Assembly (NCBI GenBank): GCA_028571685.1
Contig: CM053140.1
Coordinates: 24,161,501 to 24,225,500 of the forward strand
Length of the DNA: 64,000 nt
Direction: 5' to 3'
DNA from: Heterohyrax brucei
Taxonomy: Eukaryota > Chordata > Mammalia > Hyracoidea > Procaviidae
Position numbers and translations under genes: made by a program. Under the pieces are notes generated by a model that saw only the letters and a program-made list of their open reading frames with translations, was not told the DNA's origin and made no database searches. Positions within the stretch are counted from its first letter, which is position 1, and every line of letters begins with the position of its first letter. This document shows, one piece after another, positions 60,836 to 64,000 of the stretch.

Positions 60836-61264
60836 GTGGTTCTGCCGTACTAGGTCCACATGTAGACCATCCACAGAAACTGATATTCCTGCTGGCCATT
60901 TGGCATTTACGCCTCCTCCCTACTTACAGGGGGAGCCCAGATAAGGTGGGGGGCAGCACGGCTGAAGGATCCGAGTAGCTAGGGCATTGCCATCTAGGCA
61001 CGGGATCTCAGCTCAGCCAGTCAGATGCTCCAGTGGGTTTTTGAACCTTGTGGGAGTGACCCACAACCCAGTGTCAGCTGGAGACTGGTTGGAACAGCTC
61101 CAGGGAAGCTGAGTGTCAGCAGTTTGGAGACAAAGTGATAAGCTAAACAGGCTTTTCCTTGGGCAGGAATTTGATTGTTTCTTCTGTCTTGATTCCTGCT
61201 TGAAACTGCTTCCTCCTTCTCCTGTTTCTCTTCTCTTATCTTCTCTCCAACTTTCTCCTTCTGA
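60836..61264. other. Gene-free stretch
   Basis: No exon or repeat recognised apart from a CT-rich patch near 61205-61265. Confidence 0.45.
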
Positions 61265-62260
61265 TTTATTATTTATTTTTTTATTGTGGTAAAACATTCA
61301 TAATAAAACTTGCCATTTTAACCATTTTATGCGTACAGGTTAATGACATTCACCAGGCTGTGCAACCATCACCACCATCTATTTCATAACCCCAGCTTTT
61401 CATCACCCCAGACAGAAATGTTGTAATCATTGATCAGTAACTCTGGGTTCCCCCTTTCCTCCTGGTAACCTCTGAACTGCTGGTTTCAGTATGAACGGAT
61501 CTACTATAGAGCCTGTTTGTTGTACTCTGGTGGCCTGTGTGTTGCTGTGTTGCTGGAAGTTATGTCATCCATACTTCACATACCAGCAGGGTACCCCCGT
61601 GGTGGACAGTTTCCAGTAGAGCTTCCAGACTAAGACCAACTAGAAAGAAAGGCCTGACAACCTACTTCCAAAACTTAGTCAATGCAAATCTTACGGCTAC
61701 CACAGAATAGTGTCTGATATAGTGCTGGCGGATGAGCCTTCTAGATTGAAAGGCCCTCAAAATACACAGAGGCAACCACAATAGACTTGAGCCTATTGGT
61801 GATGGTGAAATGGTACAGGACTGAACAATGGGTTGTGCTTTGTACATGAGATTGTTGTGCATGGGAAGCAACTCAATGACAGCTAACAACAAAGACATTT
61901 CATGTAAATGGAATCATACAATATTTGTCCTTTTTTGTCTTATTTATGTCAGAATGTTTTCCAGATTCGTCCATGTTTACAGCATATATCAGGACCCCAT
62001 TTTTCTTTATGACTGAATCTTACTCTGTTGTATGGATATACCACAAGTTATTTATTCATTTGGATGATGATGGACTCTGGAGTCACGTCCACCTTTTGGT
62101 TATCGTGAATAGTGAACATTATTCAGTGAACATTAATATATAGTCATCTGCTGTCAAATCTTCTGCACATTCCTATACCTAGGAGTGGAATTTCTGGGTC
62201 ATACGATAATCCTAAGTTTAGCTTTTTGAAGAACCATCAAAGTGTTTTTCACAGTGGCTG
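61265..62260 (-). mobile_element. Old L1 3' part (antisense), interrupted at 61512-61888, resuming to 63435
   Basis: Reverse-complement L1 landmarks in order: ttattgtggtaaaacattca, gtgcaaccatcaccaccatc, [insertion], catgtaaatggaatcataca, cagattcgtccatgtttaca, ttggttatcgtgaatagtga, ccatcaaagtgtttttcaca. After a second insertion it resumes at 63341-63435 (cagcagtggataaaggtccc, catcctcaccatcact). Confidence 0.82.
61512..61888 (+). mobile_element. Short RTE-derived element nested in L1
   Basis: cttcacataccagcagggta, gagcttccagactaagacca, and gcaatttgagcc-type region. It joins at ggccctcaaaatacacagag to the RTE 3' end, the same join as the copy at 17490-17872. Confidence 0.78.
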
Positions 62261-63340
62261 TGGGAAACGTTGTTGGTGCCCTGGATACCGTCTCAGTCAC
62301 TCTTGGCAAGTGGTGGGTAGGTGTAAACCCTCGCGTGAGATCCTATCCCAATGGCTGGGGTGGATCGTCTTATCCCTTATGAGGTCACTGATAGGTTATT
62401 ACCAGGGTCCTTCTACCCAACGAACTCCCAAGAGATTCAATTGGAACCCAGTTAGCCAGAGTGAGGTTTTATTAATCAGTTTTGCAAAATCTGGCATGCG
62501 AGTCCACAAGGAGACAGGCTAGAGCACGTGGCAAACAGTTCCTTACAAGCCTTCATCCCCTAATGTGCAAGTCCCTCCCCAAGTTCCTTGTTGGCTGAGT
62601 ACTATGAGGCTAAACAGTCTTTCCCAGATGTTGCCCAAATCTTCGCCTTTAAGGTTGCTTTCCTGAAAAAGTTTTCTCCCTGTCATGCGTTGAATTGTGT
62701 CCCCCCCAAAATATGTGCAGCCGTGTGGCTGGGACATGATTCCCAGTATCTTGGGACTGTCCTCCATTGTGTGGTTTCGCTAAACTGTGTGCTAAAGGAG
62801 CTATAAATTCCTGCATAGAATTACTTCCTTGCTCTGCAGTAGGGGGAGTTTCCCTGGAGTGTGGCTTGCCCCACCCTTAATGCTTTTAGCCTGCAAGACA
62901 TAAAAGGAAACAGGAACAAAGAGAATTAAGAGCCTCGCACCATCAAGAAATGTGCACCGGGAGAAGAGTGCGTCCTTGAGACCTGAGGTTCCTGCGCCAG
63001 GACACTCCCTGGACAAAGACTGATGCAATACCGGACTTTCCTCCAGAGCCAACAGGGGGAAAGCCTTTCCCTGGAGTGGACACCCTGAATATGGACTTGC
63101 AACCTACCAGACTGCGTAAGAATAAACCTTCCTTTGTTAAAGCCATCCACTCTGTGGTATTTCTGTTAGAGCGGCACTAGCTGACTGAAACACTCCCCCT
63201 TCCCTTTTATCCCCTAATTCATTCTGTTTGCCAACACATTCCCCAGGTACGTGGGCTCTGTAGTTGCCACTTAACCTAATAGTTGTTTCTTACTCTAGCC
63301 TTTGTTCCCCTTATTCTGAAGACGGACCATTTTGAAATTT
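62261..63340 (-). mobile_element. LTR-like insertion nested in L1, itself holding another LTR
   Basis: Read on the minus strand it has the look of an ERV LTR: AATAAA at 62473-62468 within gattaataaaacctcac, followed by a U5-like stretch ending near gtttccca. It is flanked by 17-bp direct repeats (62244-62260 and 63341-63357, 16 of 17 identical). A different LTR sits inside it at 62681-63192. No viral coding sequence was seen. Confidence 0.6.
62681..63192 (+). mobile_element. MaLR-like solo LTR with perfect target duplication
   Basis: A 512-bp element from TGTCATGCGTTGAATTGTG to ctgactgaaaca. AATAAA lies in taagaataaacc. Both flanks read ctccc (62676-62680 and 63193-63197), a perfect 5-bp target site duplication. 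Confidence 0.88.
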
Positions 63341-63459
63341 GTTTTTCACAGCGGCTGGACAAAGTTTTTGTACCCATCAGCAGTGGATAAAGGTCCCAAC
63401 TTCTTGGCATCCTCACCATCACTTTTCTTTTTAATAGCCATCCTAGTTTGGGTGACCAC

Positions 63460-63882
63460 TACCCATCTGTCTGTTGTTGTCCTGTGGTAGCTTGTGTGTT
63501 GTTCCAATGCTGGAAGCTATGCCACTAGTATCTCAAATACCAGCAGGGTCACCCGTGAAGGGCAGGTTTCAGGGGAGCTTCTAGACTAAGATGGACGAGG
63601 AAGAAAAGCCTGGCAATCTACTTCCAAAAATCAGCCAATGAAAACTATATGGATCACAACAGAACATTGCCCAACTGCTTTTGGACAAACTTTCAGGAGG
63701 GATCAATTGCTAGAGGAGGATGTTGTGTTTGGTAGAGGGCCAGTGAGGGCGCAGGAGACCCTTGGCAAGGTGAACTAGCAGAGTAGCTACAGTGATGGAC
63801 TATACTCATGCTGGCCACCATAAATATAATGGAGGACCAGGCAGAAGGTCAGCATGAGTCAGTGTTGACTGTACAACGGCTA
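63460..63882 (+). mobile_element. Short RTE-derived element, longer join (sense)
   Basis: ataccagcagggtcacccgt and gagcttctagactaagatgg, then the join near ttggacaaactttcaggagg to the RTE 3' end (agggatcaattgctagagga) and a degraded tail. Confidence 0.72.
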
Positions 63883-63884
63883 TC

Positions 63885-63945
63885 TATCTATCATCTGTCT
63901 ATGTGTCTATCATCTCTCCATCCATCTATTACCTGTCTGTCTATC
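63885..63945. repeat. (CTAT)n-type microsatellite
   Basis: Interrupted CTATCTAT and CATCTGTCTA units at the tail of the preceding element. Confidence 0.85.
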
Positions 63946-64000
63946 AGGGTGAATTAGTAACTTATTGTCTCACTTTTGATGCTTCGTCTGTTCTCACACT

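Noticed and set aside
54160..64000. 5' exons of SLC1A6 expected from human synteny
   Set aside because: No glutamate-transporter coding sequence or splice-bounded exon was seen; the gene probably lies beyond the right edge.

Overview
The window is nuclear DNA of a placental mammal, very probably an afrotherian and most likely an elephant-type (paenungulate) genome. Two things point there. Spliced vertebrate genes are present with GT-AG introns. About half or more of the sequence is interspersed repeats dominated by AfroSINE-type tRNA-derived SINEs and RTE-clade LINEs, a combination known from elephants and relatives. There is nothing prokaryotic here: no operons, CRISPR or phage.

Two protein-coding genes are supported, both on the minus strand. 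CASP14 (caspase-14, coding 11082 down to 5276, six coding exons, 240 residues) is intact, with catalytic His89 and Cys132 preserved. TEKTL1/CCDC105 (tektin-like 1, coding 53931 down to 47578, seven exons, 483 residues) is a sperm-axoneme doublet-microtubule inner protein. It is open throughout but ends at a TAG where the human protein, as I recall it, has a Trp followed by 15 more residues. The order and orientation match human chromosome 19p13, where CCDC105 lies upstream of CASP14 on the same strand. The two genes act in unrelated tissues (cornified epidermis; testis), so they are neighbours by synteny and not by pathway.

Layout: 1-5.2 kb is the 3' flank of CASP14 with SINEs, an LTR split by a mariner fossil, and a DNA-transposon relic. 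5.3-11.1 kb is CASP14, with two RTE insertions in its introns. 11.1-47.5 kb is intergenic and is a dense patchwork of AfroSINEs, RTE LINEs (one nearly full length at 38.9-42.0 kb), L1 3' ends, MaLR-like LTRs, MIRs and microsatellites. 47.5-53.9 kb is TEKTL1, with SINEs and an LTR in its introns. 54-64 kb is again repeat-rich, with several nested insertions.

The points most worth a second look are: the TEKTL1 C-terminal stop; the diverged CASP14 inter-subunit linker; a foldback mariner nested in an LTR; an RTE copy with an inverted 5' part; a local ~1 kb duplication (20 kb / 24 kb); a 90-bp LTR fragment copied into a neighbouring repeat (56.0/56.6 kb); an LTR with a perfect 5-bp target duplication at the right end; and the 17-bp direct repeat around the larger insertion that holds it. 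I found no convincing new molecular system.
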